Positions 16,122 through 26,800 of a DNA stretch of 64,000 nucleotides are shown here, piece after piece. The notes under the pieces are model-generated. The model saw nothing but the letters and a program-made list of their open reading frames with translations, did not search any database and was not told where the DNA came from. Position numbers and translations under genes: made by a program. The stretch comes from Prochlorococcus sp. AG-409-P03 (GTDB taxonomy: Bacteria > Cyanobacteriota > Cyanobacteriia > PCC-6307 > Cyanobiaceae), in NCBI GenBank assembly GCA_003215295.1, contig QCKN01000003.1, positions 62,001 to 126,000 of the forward strand, written 5' to 3'. Numbering within the stretch: the stretch's first letter is position 1; each line of letters starts with the position of its first letter.

Positions 16122-18986
16122 CTAAGGTGTTATTTCCCATGTCAATACTTTGTGTGCATTGTTACCTAACAGAACAGCTTGTGATCCTTTATTATACTCC
16201 CAATATATTGGGGATGTGTTCTTACCTGCCCCACCTTGATTAAAGGTGGTTGCTTCATCACCTTCTTCTAATTTAGCATGTGATAAGGCTATATATTTTA
16301 GTGCAGTAAAGGAAGCAATATTCGCTAAATCACCGAAAACAAGAAGAATAACAGCTTTACTTCCATAGTCCCCCTCAGGGAAAGTCCCAGTGAAAGAAAC
16401 TCTTTGCCAATCATTGTATCCTTGGGTTCCACCTGAAATACCTGAATCAATAGTATTAGTATCAATAGTTTCTTTTTGATAAGGAACACCTCCAAAGTCT
16501 GAGTTCCCACCTTGAGCGTATACGCCACCCTTTTGTGCATACATAGCTAAACTAACATCTACACCTGTAACACTTCCTAATTGAAAGTAACAAGAAAAAG
16601 TAAATGTTTTACCTGATATCGAATCAACATCTACTACACCTTTTCTTCCATTATGAATGGCGTTCACATTAGCAGCAGTCTCTCTAAATAAGTAATCCCA
16701 TTCTGTACCCCCATAAGGATCTTGCTGACTTGGTAGCTGTTTGGGGCCATCACCAAAAACCTTAAGGTTTTGACCACCTAACCAATTTCCTGCTGTATAA
16801 AAACCAGTCTTCCCATTTACAGTAAGGTCTCCACCAAAATCAAAAGGATCCCCGTTTACAGCACCTATTAAATAGTTATCGTTACTAACATTCCCACCTT
16901 GGAACTCGCTTCGTCTGTACTCAACATCGTTTGCTACCACTTTAGAAGGTGGGGTAGGATACAAATGAAGAGTTGTAGTGCGGTTCGATTTTAATCTCTT
17001 AACTTGTGCTTGAACTCCTGGGGAGGTCTCAATACCGTAGTGCTGAAAAGAAGCTATATTGTTCATAGAAGAAAGAGTGGAAGACAATGTAGGTGCATAA
17101 TCTTCAAAATAAAAGTTAGCCGCTCCTCCATTATGATGATCCCATTCAGACGCACTTGGAGAGGCTAACACATTAAAAATTCTTTGTGATTTATATATGC
17201 AATACTCACCCTCTGTTGGGAAAGATAAAGTATTCGCAGAAACATGATCCCAAGCAGTATCTAAATAAGTTTTTCCTGTATCTGAATTAATACCAGCAAG
17301 GTGATCAAAATTATGCGCGTTATAATCTCCTGTCCTTATTTGTCGCAAGTAATTAGGGTGATTTAACCCACTTCCTTCTGCACAAACAGCCCAGTTATGG
17401 AACATGGTTATTCCACTCATATAAAGTGGTTGTTCTCCGTCTCCGTATGAAAGCACTAATGGCAAGTGTCTTGTGTTTTTTGCAACACTTAAATTTGCCG
17501 AAACAGTAGAGGTATCATGCTGATGATGAAAGGCACTATTCTTATAGAACTCAGAGATAAATGATGAAGTCGTGGAAGGGGAGATAGATGCATAGGGTTC
17601 TGCAACACTAGAGAGCTGAAGCGCACTAATATCACTCCACGAATCTCCCTCATGAGGGTCTCCAGCACCTGTTTCCTCCTGCGGAATGTAAGGCAACCTT
17701 CCCATGCCTGAGGTCCAAAAGCGTAATCTATCCTGATGTACATGACTATTTCTAAAGAAATTGTCATAATTTAAAGCGTCTGGACTTTCAGATACTATTC
17801 CTGCTACCATAAAATCTTTTGTCGGATCAAGCAGTTTAGATGCATAAGTTATAGGGGCGACTCCTCCATTAGAGAATCCCCATAAATAAATCCTTTTATC
17901 ATTAATGGGATGCTGACTTTTCATCCAACTAACCGCAAGTTTTAGATGGCGCAAACCTACATTTTCATTCCATAAACCTAAATGCATGGCTCTGTTCCAT
18001 CCTCGAACATCATCAAAAGCTCGATTAGTTAATCCGAACTTACCTAGACATGGATGAACCATAAAATACCCATTATCTACAGCTTTTGATACAAGTAACC
18101 CTGATACGACTCCTGAGACTAAAATCTGATCAAATTCATGTGTAGGCGATTGCGTGGTATCAACTGAGGATAACCCTAGACCTCCTCTTTCAAAGCCGTG
18201 ACATCCAATAACTAGTGGACTTCCATCAGGATAAACATCATATTTTGCTGGTCTATTTACTATAAAAAATTCATCAAAATCTGTTTCTGTGCTTAAAGAA
18301 CCATTATCCGTTGTTCCACTTAAAACTTGAACAACATAAGTGAAGTTTTCACCTGGGGTAGCTTGGGTAATATCGGCTGCAAACGAGAAAGTCCAATCTA
18401 TTGCAACAGAAAATTCTGCATTTTTAACAATAGGTTTTTCTAGGGATCTATAAGCAGCTAAAATAACTCTATCTTTACCTTTAGCTCCCTCAGGATTCTT
18501 CATAAAAAGACCTAGCTCTCGAATACTTTGCCCATTTGCAGTGTCTTCATCTAGGGTAATTCTATGTTTAATTACATCACTATTATCAAATGAAGTATAA
18601 GCTTGCCTGTCAAGTTTGGCAAACAACCCCGAAGATACAAAGTAAACTAAATCATTAGCAGGAATAAAATCATCATCCACCATCACTTGGGGAGTAGTCT
18701 GAAGCATGAGAGGACTTTCATTACCATACTCTGATAAACTGAAAGCTGAACTTAAAGTATAGAAATTATTCTTCAAGAAAAAGTTTACAGAGGATAAATC
18801 CCTTCTGCTATCTCCTAACTGAAAATAACCAATCTGGTGGTCCTCAACATCAGTTGACCCATTTTGAGTGAATATATTAACTAAAGAGCAACCAAGTCCA
18901 TCAGTAACAATGTTACTATCATCGAAGATTAATTCTTTATCTCCGTTAGAATAAATTTTAGTTACTTTTACATTACCTCTAATCAT
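16122..18986 (-). CDS. Tail fibre with alpha/beta-hydrolase (esterase-like) domain (paralogue 2 of 3)
   Basis: Residues 1-202 form the shared docking domain. Residues about 245-565 resemble a PHB-depolymerase/feruloyl-esterase-type alpha/beta-hydrolase: an oxyanion-hole region CHGFERGG (262-269), the nucleophile elbow G-F-S-N-G with Ser372, and candidate triad partners Asp516 (YGDGE) and His558/562 (HNFDH). The C-terminal part (about 780-930) is a carbohydrate-binding-like beta module ending in HAKLEEGDEATTF, also present in the upstream fibre. The likely role is removal of ester groups from host surface glycan during adsorption. It overlaps the upstream gene by ATGA. Confidence 0.75.
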   Translation of the reverse strand: MIRGNVKVTKIYSNGDKELIFDDSNIVTDGLGCSLVNIFTQNGSTDVEDHQIGYFQLGDSRRDLSSVNFFLKNNFYTLSSAFSLSEYGNESPLMLQTTPQVMVDDDFIPANDLVYFVSSGLFAKLDRQAYTSFDNSDVIKHRITLDEDTANGQSIRELGLFMKNPEGAKGKDRVILAAYRSLEKPIVKNAEFSVAIDWTFSFAADITQATPGENFTYVVQVLSGTTDNGSLSTETDFDEFFIVNRPAKYDVYPDGSPLVIGCHGFERGGLGLSSVDTTQSPTHEFDQILVSGVVSGLLVSKAVDNGYFMVHPCLGKFGLTNRAFDDVRGWNRAMHLGLWNENVGLRHLKLAVSWMKSQHPINDKRIYLWGFSNGGVAPITYASKLLDPTKDFMVAGIVSESPDALNYDNFFRNSHVHQDRLRFWTSGMGRLPYIPQEETGAGDPHEGDSWSDISALQLSSVAEPYASISPSTTSSFISEFYKNSAFHHQHDTSTVSANLSVAKNTRHLPLVLSYGDGEQPLYMSGITMFHNWAVCAEGSGLNHPNYLRQIRTGDYNAHNFDHLAGINSDTGKTYLDTAWDHVSANTLSFPTEGEYCIYKSQRIFNVLASPSASEWDHHNGGAANFYFEDYAPTLSSTLSSMNNIASFQHYGIETSPGVQAQVKRLKSNRTTTLHLYPTPPSKVVANDVEYRRSEFQGGNVSNDNYLIGAVNGDPFDFGGDLTVNGKTGFYTAGNWLGGQNLKVFGDGPKQLPSQQDPYGGTEWDYLFRETAANVNAIHNGRKGVVDVDSISGKTFTFSCYFQLGSVTGVDVSLAMYAQKGGVYAQGGNSDFGGVPYQKETIDTNTIDSGISGGTQGYNDWQRVSFTGTFPEGDYGSKAVILLVFGDLANIASFTALKYIALSHAKLEEGDEATTFNQGGAGKNTSPIYWEYNKGSQAVLLGNNAHKVLTWEITP

Positions 18987-20893
18987 GCGAACTTAATCCT
19001 CCACACCAGGGTTAAATCTTGATATCCTATAGCTCCTGGTTCAGTTATACTTTTATCACTAATCTTCGCTAAGTTATCCGTTAATGTTCGCTTGGCAAAT
19101 AATTTATACCTTAGCGGGTTATTTTCTGCCTTAAAGCGGAAGGGTGGGTATTCATTTCTTCCTGCAACAAAGTCTGTAGCAGTCGAACCCTCCTCTAACT
19201 TAGCATGAGCCACAGCAACATATTTTCCATTTTCGTAGAAAACACCACTAGGAACTCCCCAACCCAAGCTACTAAGAACTATCTGACAATTAATTGCACT
19301 AGTTCCATCAGGGAATTTGGCAGTATGAGATACTCTTGTCCAATTATTTAAATCATCATCCTGGACAGAACCTGTCAGCGAAGATAAGGACCCCCTCTGT
19401 CCTAGTGCAGCCCCACCTGAGGTTGGAAAACCATAATGAAGATCAGTTGCACTAGTCATAGCAGTCATATGTAATCCAATCGAGGATCCATAAAGTGCGC
19501 CTGGATTCTGATAACCTTGGAAGTAAACTGAGAAAGTATAATCGCCAGAAGCGGTCAAAGTTGGAATAGCGACTTTAGCTACGGTGCTTGCCCCTACTCC
19601 TGCGCCAGCAATCGCTTGCCATGCATGTCCACCATATGGATCTCTTTGATTACCACTAACGGGGTCAGCAGTAATACCTAAATTTGTTTTAACCCAACCA
19701 TAAGTATTTTGGAACTGATATGGATCCCCCGATGCGGTGCTTCCATCTGCATAATATAATAAGTTATCAGTCTCAGTATGTGCTGTTGCGCTTAGACCTG
19801 CTAATGTTTTCTCTAAATCAATCGTCCACAAGCCAAGAGTCGTTATCCCTCCAAATAGGTTTGAGTACCCCACATCACCTGAAGCAAGAGTTGTTACATA
19901 TATAACTTCACAATTCTCTAAAGGGGTGGTCTTGCCTACTATATGGTTCAAATTGGTATTTCCAGGAACTGCGAACGCTGGCATTGTGTCATTTCCTTGT
20001 TGAGCAGATACTAATAACCCTGACAGTGATCCAAGTGTTTGGACTCCAGCTTCTTTCTTTATACCGCTCAACTCACCTAAGCATAAAGTATATGCCTTGA
20101 CATACCCAGACATATCCATAGCTTGTGCGTTATTATACCCACCTCCTAATGGCCCACCGTATACACTACCACCATAATGAACAGAAGAGACCGCTCCTGC
20201 ATCTTGAGGATTGGGGTAAATTGCTGCGCCATGTCCACCTACATCATCCTTATGTCCATAAGTTTGTGAGCTTACTATGATAGCACTTGATCCAGTCCCC
20301 GATAAAGGCCAACACCCTCTAAAAATAGAGGAAGCGGCTGAATCGAATTGGGTAACATTCATGTTATGCCCAACAGGAGTGTACTTTCCAGCCACTAACT
20401 TGCCAGATTCATCATAATGGAACTCACCACCGCTCAAATCAATTGCCGTATCAGTACCCGCCTCTAAGACTGTATCTACGGGATTAGGAAAGGAATTTTT
20501 AAGTCTATCCCTTGCAGGAGCAGCATAGGATGAAGCTAACAATTGGAGGTCATCCCCGTGGTTCCAAGTACTACTCATTTCCATAACCCGCATAATTTGA
20601 TCATCCTGGATACGAGTGATTAAAGAACTCGTACCAAAGTGATCCCCTGCTGGTGGAGCCCAGTAGTGTCCGTACTGTGTGTATGCAGACGCTGCTTTGC
20701 CGAAACTTATTGCTTGTACAGTATAGTTCGAGGTATCATTCATACCTGAAACAGAAGAAACAATAGATGAGGGGGTCATTAATAAATCAACAATAGCTTC
20801 TCCTGCTCCATCTACAATCAGATTTTGCTCTGTATGAAGAAGCTTTTGGTCATTAGTGCCAAAACCACTATAAATTTCTACTATTCCAATCAT
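18983..20893 (-). CDS. Tail fibre with docking domain split by an inserted module (paralogue 3 of 3)
   Basis: The 636-residue protein starts with a divergent form of the shared docking domain (VEIYSGFG...NLIVDG, residues 4-30) and ends with its apparent closing strands (DLTLVWRIKFA). The sequence between holds a Gly/Ser-rich beta region and a carbohydrate-binding-like module (about 455-570) ending in HAKLEEGSTATDF, almost identical to one in the neighbouring hydrolase fibre. The binding domain therefore seems inserted into the docking domain rather than appended. It is the first of three tandem paralogues, one base overlapping the upstream gene (TGATG). Confidence 0.7.
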   Translation of the reverse strand: MIGIVEIYSGFGTNDQKLLHTEQNLIVDGAGEAIVDLLMTPSSIVSSVSGMNDTSNYTVQAISFGKAASAYTQYGHYWAPPAGDHFGTSSLITRIQDDQIMRVMEMSSTWNHGDDLQLLASSYAAPARDRLKNSFPNPVDTVLEAGTDTAIDLSGGEFHYDESGKLVAGKYTPVGHNMNVTQFDSAASSIFRGCWPLSGTGSSAIIVSSQTYGHKDDVGGHGAAIYPNPQDAGAVSSVHYGGSVYGGPLGGGYNNAQAMDMSGYVKAYTLCLGELSGIKKEAGVQTLGSLSGLLVSAQQGNDTMPAFAVPGNTNLNHIVGKTTPLENCEVIYVTTLASGDVGYSNLFGGITTLGLWTIDLEKTLAGLSATAHTETDNLLYYADGSTASGDPYQFQNTYGWVKTNLGITADPVSGNQRDPYGGHAWQAIAGAGVGASTVAKVAIPTLTASGDYTFSVYFQGYQNPGALYGSSIGLHMTAMTSATDLHYGFPTSGGAALGQRGSLSSLTGSVQDDDLNNWTRVSHTAKFPDGTSAINCQIVLSSLGWGVPSGVFYENGKYVAVAHAKLEEGSTATDFVAGRNEYPPFRFKAENNPLRYKLFAKRTLTDNLAKISDKSITEPGAIGYQDLTLVWRIKFA

Positions 20894-23800
20894 CAGTTAG
20901 TAATATCTAGTTTTGTAACTTGCTTGTAGTTAGAATCTCTAACAGTCCATAACCCTGGAGAGTTTTGACCATCCATTTGGTATGGGTGAAGTCGGTAATT
21001 AAGCCTACCTCCACCACTAGTCTCCATGTTTGATGCTGTTACTGCGGCATTCCTAGAACCTAAGTTATTCGTTAAACTATTAAAGTACCGCAAAATAACC
21101 AAAAGCTCATCTTCTTCTATCTGTGCATATGCTGTTTCTTTCTTTTCTATGTAACTACCTAAAGTTGAGCTTGTAATTCCTACAAAGGCTGAACCATCAA
21201 TATCTCTTGGGACTGCATTCTCATCTAGGTAGAAGTAACCACCGCTAAAATTAGTGTTGGTATAATTATGTGCCGATACTTGAGTATTTAACTTAATAAT
21301 ACCAGTTATTGGATTTTGGACAGAAGCAGTAACTCTTTGGATTCCACTCCAGTCACCGATAGAAGAAGCAGCTTTAACTTTAGTAGTGCCTGTAAACATA
21401 CTACCTGAAGTATCCATGTAACAAAGTTCTTTATCAATCTTTGCTATCGTGTCTGTATCACCTACAAAGAGATCTCCTGCCATATATTGGAAATCTTTAA
21501 GCTCTGAAGCATTACCTTCATGGAAAAGAGACCCCCAAACTTTCCAATCATTTCTGGTTGTTTCAGAATGTGCATTTCTCCAATCAGTATTCTGAGGAAT
21601 TGCCATGTCATAGGAATAGGGTTTATGCATTTGCATAGTAATCCTTAATCCATTTACTTTATTTTTATGGAATGCAAATTCTTCTTTATTATCCCATAAT
21701 GCAGGATTATTAGGAGCATCTATCGTTCTATTAATCCAAGAACTCCTCCAATGAACAGATACTGAAGCTCTAAACCACCCATTTTCTAACTCAACAACAT
21801 TACACCGTTCACCTTCTACAGCAGGACTCCCCGCATCGTAAAACGCTGGGGCATTAACAGCATAACTGGAGACCATCGCTTGACCATATATTGCGTTTCC
21901 TGGGGTAACTTTAATAGAAGTATATGGGAGTGACGATGCAGCGTCCCACTGCGCTGTATTTCCCTCATTTACAACACCTGTGTTTGGGTTTGTGGGTTGC
22001 GTTGCTGCATTTCCACTAGTATTATATATAAACCAACTTTCGTCGTGCTTAGGTCTAAGGTAATTAAGCGTTAATAGGAATGAACCGTAATCAGTATCGT
22101 GAACATTACCTAAATTATCAAACACTATACTGGAAGTGTTAATGCCTGGTTTAAAGTAAACAGAATAAGTATACTCTTTTCCATCTTCTAGTTCTGTATA
22201 AGGAATATCTTGAATTATACCATTTGGTGGTATGGACCCTGCTCCGTAATTAGTTTTAACTGCTTTATTAATATTAGTAAAGTCCGTAGGGGCATTATCA
22301 AGCACCCCTCTTGTTGCTGCATTAAAATAAGTCCCTGTGGGATCAAAAATAGTTTCTTTAACAGGTTTTCTATCTTCAGCTTGAGTAACTAACCAACCTA
22401 AGGAATAATTCTCGTCAGAGTTTGGCGCGATAAGACTCACATTAGAAAGTAAATCAAAGAAATTCTCGTACTCTGATCCAGTAAAAATCTGTTCTCCTGC
22501 AAAAACAGATCCTGTAAACCAAGGAACTTGATCACCTTCTAGTCTAAACGGTCTGGGGTCCGTATGTCTAAATGTTTGAATTGGGAATATATAGTTTAAG
22601 TTTGCTGAGTCCCCGAAAGATACAGGACGATCAGTGTTTAGGTCTCCAGCGACAAGTAACCGCTCTATCCCAGTAGAACAGGTAACCAGGGTGGTGCCGA
22701 AAGGATAGTGTAGTGGTGAACTCCAACCGTCAAACCACATCCCTCTCGCAAATACATCATCATCCCAAAGTGCTTGAGTATAGTTTCCATTAGGGTGGTG
22801 AAGGAAATGGCCCCAATCAGGTCCATCGCCACAATAACTACACCCAGGGAGAGGATCACCATTAAAAGGCTTGAGTTGTCGTTGAAATTCTACTCCCTTC
22901 TGTTCATCATCATCCCAATAATCATTAATATAAGTATTGTATCCAAAATCTGGGAAACTGTAGTTAAGGAGTGATGGCATGTCTGAGAACTCTGTGGTAG
23001 TGGTTGATGTTTCTAAAGCAACTTTTGATCCATCTTGTTTCCAGAACCCTGCGGAAAGATCAACTAACGCCCCAGGAGACTCATGGAAGATCTCATCCGT
23101 TTGAGAGAAATCAGGTAGTATAAACTCTTCAGCGATAAATGCCCTATCTTTTTGTGTTTCATCAACAATGCTCACGCTGTCAAAAAGAATAGTAGTAGTA
23201 TCTTCGTTTGTTGGATACAAGAAAACTTCTACAATATAGTTTTGAGCTTTTCTGTGTACTTGGTGTCCTTGTTTCGTCCCCACTAATTTACTAAAGTAAT
23301 TTATAGGTACATTTATTTTAGAATTATGGGTATCAAAGTTTAGCTTTAGGCACTGTACATGTTTTTCTTGTAAGATTTCTAATGTAGGCAAATCAACAAT
23401 AGTATCATACTCAACACCCTCAGTGCAATAGGTAGTTGTTTGCGTTTCTCCCTCTAGGCTAGAAGAATCTAATGTAAACTTATGAGCTAGTTTTTCTAAA
23501 ACCGTGGTTTCTCCTATTTCAATATCTGTAACAGAAGAAGCGTCTTGCATGCTCCAACTACCGTCAGGCATATAGTTCCAGAAAACCTTTTTATTATCTA
23601 CATCATTCTCCACATCAGTATGAATCCAAACTCCAACAGAAGCTCCTCCAATTTCAGGAGTATCATCTTTGAAGGGAATGCAATTAACTGCTAATGATAG
23701 ATAATGTTCTGGTATTAAAAAGTTGTTATTGCTTTCGGTAGCACTTAAGTTAAGTCTTAGTCTAGGAACCCCATGACTCCTAGATTTAGATAGAATAAAC

Positions 23801-26800
23801 TTGTTTCCTGCAAAGTAACCATCAGAGTTAGGTCTAGACAAGGTGGGATCAAGCTCGACAATGGAGAACCAATTTTTAGGAACCACCCCCTCGATAGCGG
23901 ACCCATCGACAAGCTCGACCCCACTAACCATATGTTGAGTTCTATACTCAGGAACTCTAACATATAAATCTTTATCAGCAGAGTGAAGACTTACTCCTAT
24001 TCCAGACAATGCACTACTGGTATAGTCCCTCGCTAAATTTAACTCATATTGTGATCCATATGATGAAGCTTGGAAAATACCGCTTGTTGCTATACCAGAG
24101 CCATCAACCCTTAAATTTCCATTATAAAACAAAGGGCCGTAAACATGAGATAACAAGTTTTTTCCACCATCAAGTCTTGAATCAATTAACTTTCCACTCA
24201 ATCCATCTGAATAAAAATGCTCAATATAATCCCTGTATAGTGAGTGTATCCCTTTACCTATATTCTTTCTATTATTGCCTGATTTATCTTCGCTAAGATA
24301 GCGTACACTTTGTCTTTGATCTAGCCGCTTATTAAAGAATTCATCAAAATTCATACCCAAGTATGATTTCTGATTTTTTAAACTTTCGACTATATCGCAC
24401 CATGCAGATGAGGCGTTAAAGTATTGAGCATTATGATCACTTTCAATTTTTGCTTTTTCAGATTCAATTCGTTCAGTAAGCGCATGAAGGACACGGATAA
24501 TATCTGGAGCAGAATCTCTTCGTATATAATCATCCTGAGAAGAAACATCCCAAATAGAGGTATCCCCTCGAACAGGGAATGTATTACTCACATCAACATT
24601 AAAATAAGTATTAACCGAATTGGGATCATTGGATACATTGTAAACACTAGATGTATTAGTAACATCGTCTACAGGATGAAAATTTAATGATGAAGGTACA
24701 AAGCCTAAAAGGGTATAATCAAAACTCTTCTCTGGATACGAGGAGGATGTATTAAAGTAGACAGGCATACTATCGCCTCGCCTAGAATACCACCCACCTC
24801 CCTTTTGAGTTATTACATTTTTAAAATTCCTTCTTCGGATAGAATTTCGTGGGATTGCAATAGCGGAAGTAGACCCCATCGCTGTGTCTGTAAATGAATC
24901 TACCTGTTCTCTTTTGAATACTGGAAGAGTGTCATGTATGTGGTTACCTTTAGAATCGTCGAATCCGCTATGAAAATCCTGGCCTCTCATCCCTTCGCCG
25001 CGCAAGTTGACCGATGATGCCTCATAACCTCCTAAGGCTCCTGAGGTATGTAAATCGTTCAAATTCAACCTATATGAAATTGCAGTATTACCAATACTAC
25101 TCAAGTAATCTACATGGCGCAAAACGAAATCAGCTTGTGGTTTCGACTTTGCAGGAGCGAAATCATCAATTATCTTTAAACTATCAAAAACATCACGCTT
25201 AGTATATCGTGAATCTGTTAGATATAGTACATCAAAATCACCGCCAACAACTTCAAAATTGAACATTGAGGATTTTCCATTCCACATACTTATGTAATCG
25301 TACTTATCTCTTTGATGCTTACTAATTATTGTTTCATAGTTTGGAGGTAGCTCTAAGGAAGAGGTTAGGAATAAAAAGCCAGATTGCCTAGATTTAGAGG
25401 TTGACAGTTTTGCTGTTGTATTATCCTGAATAAAAGATTTTAATTTTTGTGTACTAGGTAAAGCAACTTCTAAACAATTCAATTCATTAATTATAAAATC
25501 TAATAAATCTTCTGTTATTGCGGTGTCAGCATAGTACCTTTCATCTTCCCATGGTGGAATTGGATATAATCTACCTCTATAATTAAACACAAAGTTTGGA
25601 TCACCTAAGGTAGCAACATACTCAGAATTAGGGTTAGGAGCCTTGTAGGTCCTCCAGCGACCATAATGTGGAGCACCGAGAGGCGTTTGGTGTACATCTC
25701 CTAGACCGTCTGGAGGGGAATCGTAATCATCAAACCAAGCTTTTCCGCTGTCTAGAATATGAACTCTAAAAGGCTCATTACCAATACGGAATTGTGTTGG
25801 GAACTCAGTTACACAGCGTTTAAGGATTTCATCTACTACATACTTAATATTAAGATCTAAGTCTGATGGATCATATCCTGGAATACCTAAAGCCATAGCC
25901 TTATCTTGAGTCCAAGTACTTAGACTTTCAAATAAAGGAGAGTCTGTCTTAAGTAAGTAGAAAATTAAATTAGGAACATATGACTCGTAAAATTCAGTTA
26001 TAGAATTTTCTGGATCTAAAGGACTGTTAGGAATAACAGCGTGGAGTGCATCTATCAAGCCCTGTCTTGTTCCTTTCTTTTTGTAAAGATCTACAGCCGA
26101 TCTAAGTTGTCTTCGCCATGCAGCCTCATCACTTCCATAAAGTCTCCAACCAACTAAGTCGGCAAGGAAAGGAAGGTAGTCTTTTGGGCAACTTTCGATT
26201 GAGGTTAAAAGTCTAATACTTTCAACCTGATCATTTACATCATACATGCTGTATGCTACAGCACGAAGAAGCTTATGCAGAGGGCCATCTTCTACATTTT
26301 CACTTTGCACAGAATTAAATAATAAGTAGTTTTCAAAAGAATCTTTAACCTTAGTATTATTTCTGTCTGTGTATAATGGAGAATATTCTATCTCAATTAG
26401 AGTTTTTAGCTTGTCTAAATTCTGAGTTCCACTTGTATAGGTTCCTGTTCCTGACATAAAATCAGGAGGAATTACATTAACATCTAAAGAACTTAAAGCA
26501 TTGTAATTCTTCCACACATATTCCTGATACATTTTAATTGCATAATCTAAGGTAATATCTTTACCTTCAAAGATCATATCAGTTAAAGCACTGAATACTA
26601 ATGAAGATGGGGAAAACCCTACGGTCTCTTCTCCTGTTGTGGCTCGCGTAATAAGCCCTGATGTATTAAGAAAGTACAACCAGTTCAGGGAACTTGTAAG
26701 AAATTCATGTGACTCTGTATTATTATTTCCAAATGCAGAGGTAGTGTTCGCTGTGATATCAGTATTTGGATGAATAGAAGGAAGAAGCGTTCCACTAACA

